A DNA stretch of 64,000 bases from an uncultured Pelagibacteraceae bacterium. GTDB lineage: Bacteria; Pseudomonadota; Alphaproteobacteria; Pelagibacterales; Pelagibacteraceae. The stretch is taken from the NCBI GenBank assembly GCA_902623735.1, contig CACNUU010000004.1, positions 25,540-89,539 of the forward strand. Direction: 5' to 3'. A model generated the notes under the pieces. That model did not search any database and was not told the DNA's origin. It saw only the letters and a list, made by a program, of their open reading frames with translations. Both the position numbers and the translations under genes were made by a program. Every line of letters begins with the position of its first letter. Within the stretch, counting starts at the first letter, position 1. Positions 63,273-64,000 of the stretch are shown here, piece by piece.

Positions 63273-64000
63273 ATGAATAAGTGGATTATTTTTTTTCAAA
63301 TTATAATTTTAGTTTATCTTTTAATTTTAGTTTATCTATATTTTTTTCAGAGAACTTTAATGTACCATCCTAATGTGAATAATTATTCAAATGATGAATT
63401 GACAGTCAAAGTAGAAAAAATTGAAATTAAGACAAAAGATGGGATAGCCTTGTTAGGCTGGTATCATGAAAAAAATTTAAAAGAATTTAAAACTTTGCTA
63501 TATTTTCATGGAAATGCAGGATCATTAGAAAATAGAATTCATAAATTAAATAAATTTGACGATATGAAAATAAATTTTTTAATTATTGCATGGAGAGGTT
63601 TTAGTGGAAATAAAGGTAAACCATCAGAAAAAGGTCTTTATGAAGATGGGCAAAGTGCAATTCAATGGCTATTAGAAAAAGGTCTTAAAGAAGAAGATAT
63701 TGTTATATATGGTGAATCACTCGGCACAGGTGTTGCTACACATTTAGCTCAAAACAGGAATTTTGCAGGAGTTATATTAGAGACACCTTTTACATCAATG
63801 GTAGATGCTGCTAAAACCTTTTATCCATATATACCTGTAAATTTATTACTTAAAGATAAATTCAATAATAAAAATAAGATAAAAAATATAAATTCTCCAA
63901 TTTTAATTATGCATGGTGAAGTTGATCAGATAGTTCCATTTGCTATGGGTAAAAAAATTTTTGAATTTGCAAATGATCCAAAATTTTCTTATTTTACAAA
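63273..64000 (+). CDS. Alpha/beta hydrolase, BEM46-like (incomplete at right edge)
   Basis: The gene starts at the ATG at 63273 and runs off the window, giving about 242 residues. It has one N-terminal membrane anchor (IIFFQIIILVYLLILVYLYF), then TLLYFHGNAGSLENRI (oxyanion strand-turn), IYGESLGTGVATHLA with the nucleophile Ser in GESLG, ILETPFTS, and HGEVDQIVPFAMGK with the acid Asp. The catalytic His would lie past the edge. The substrate is unknown; the fold is of BEM46/ABHD13-like hydrolases. Confidence 0.86.
   Translation, partial: MNKWIIFFQIIILVYLLILVYLYFFQRTLMYHPNVNNYSNDELTVKVEKIEIKTKDGIALLGWYHEKNLKEFKTLLYFHGNAGSLENRIHKLNKFDDMKINFLIIAWRGFSGNKGKPSEKGLYEDGQSAIQWLLEKGLKEEDIVIYGESLGTGVATHLAQNRNFAGVILETPFTSMVDAAKTFYPYIPVNLLLKDKFNNKNKIKNINSPILIMHGEVDQIVPFAMGKKIFEFANDPKFSYFT

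Noticed and set aside
1..64000. CRISPR arrays, insertion sequences, prophage
   Set aside because: I saw no regularly spaced repeats, transposase motifs or phage structural genes in the window.

Overview
The window reads as a streamlined, AT-rich marine alphaproteobacterial chromosome, most likely SAR11 (Candidatus Pelagibacter or a close relative). This rests on very low GC, Lys/Asn/Ile-rich proteins, genes that abut or overlap by 1-8 bases, and gene neighbourhoods typical of Alphaproteobacteria (hslV-hslU next to his genes; rpe-heparinase-purH; DUF2794-yciB; ccmCDEFGH). No insertion sequence, phage gene or CRISPR array is visible. No stretch over 300 bases lacks a gene; the longest gap is about 177 bases (46833-47009), and it holds a strong inverted repeat.

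Layout. 1-4.2 kb: the hslVU protease genes (minus strand) diverge from a histidine operon hisB-hisH-(GNAT)-hisA-hisF-hisE. 4.3-8.5 kb: a DUF2061 gene, then a serine-cycle-type module of malyl-CoA lyase (mcl) and both subunits of malate-CoA ligase (mtkA, mtkB), with a HIT protein and a GNAT behind it. 8.5-14 kb: lolA-ftsK (minus), a UbiH-like hydroxylase, a LON-domain protein, a sulfotransferase, tRNA-Gly(GCC) and a pterin carbinolamine dehydratase gene starting five bases after the tRNA. 14-24 kb: purH, heparinase-like and rpe, a YggT-like gene, a two-gene Na+/solute symporter, acetyl-CoA synthetase with an unusual lysine-rich N-terminus, and an EVE protein. 24-31 kb: a TPR/O-GlcNAc-transferase-like protein, tsaD, hemC-hemD, an MscS channel, yggT, folD and small proteins.

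31-42 kb is an accessory-looking block. It holds a metallo-hydrolase, a sugar-dehydrogenase-like protein, an ABM protein, an SDR lacking the catalytic Tyr, a FeS-type photolyase with DUF2256, a DUF4174-like fusion, secreted FG-GAP and Cys-rich proteins, a glutamine amidotransferase, a 45-residue ArfA-like protein, a second photolyase relative with the FAD domain first, and psiE. 42-47 kb: argG, an IalB-like gene, an aldo/keto reductase, a BI-1 protein, DUF2794, yciB and hspQ. 47-51.6 kb: cytochrome c maturation genes ccmC-D-E-F-G-H without ccmA or ccmB, then a PagL-like deacylase.

51.6-64 kb looks like an organic-acid utilisation region. It has two tandem FMN 2-hydroxyacid oxidases, an aminotransferase, a GlcD-like FAD oxidase, a glyoxylate/hydroxypyruvate reductase-like enzyme, a TRAP transporter (dctP, terminator, dctQ, dctM), an amidase, a DMT exporter and the start of an alpha/beta hydrolase. 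My main inference is that imported glycolate, lactate or related acids are oxidised by this block, and that any glyoxylate formed could enter central metabolism through the mcl-mtkAB module at 4.6-7.6 kb. I found no wholly new system that I can support. The best leads are the ArfA-like protein, the FAD-first photolyase, the structured mcl leader, the RNA-like hairpin before ccmC, and the leaderless-looking gene behind the tRNA.
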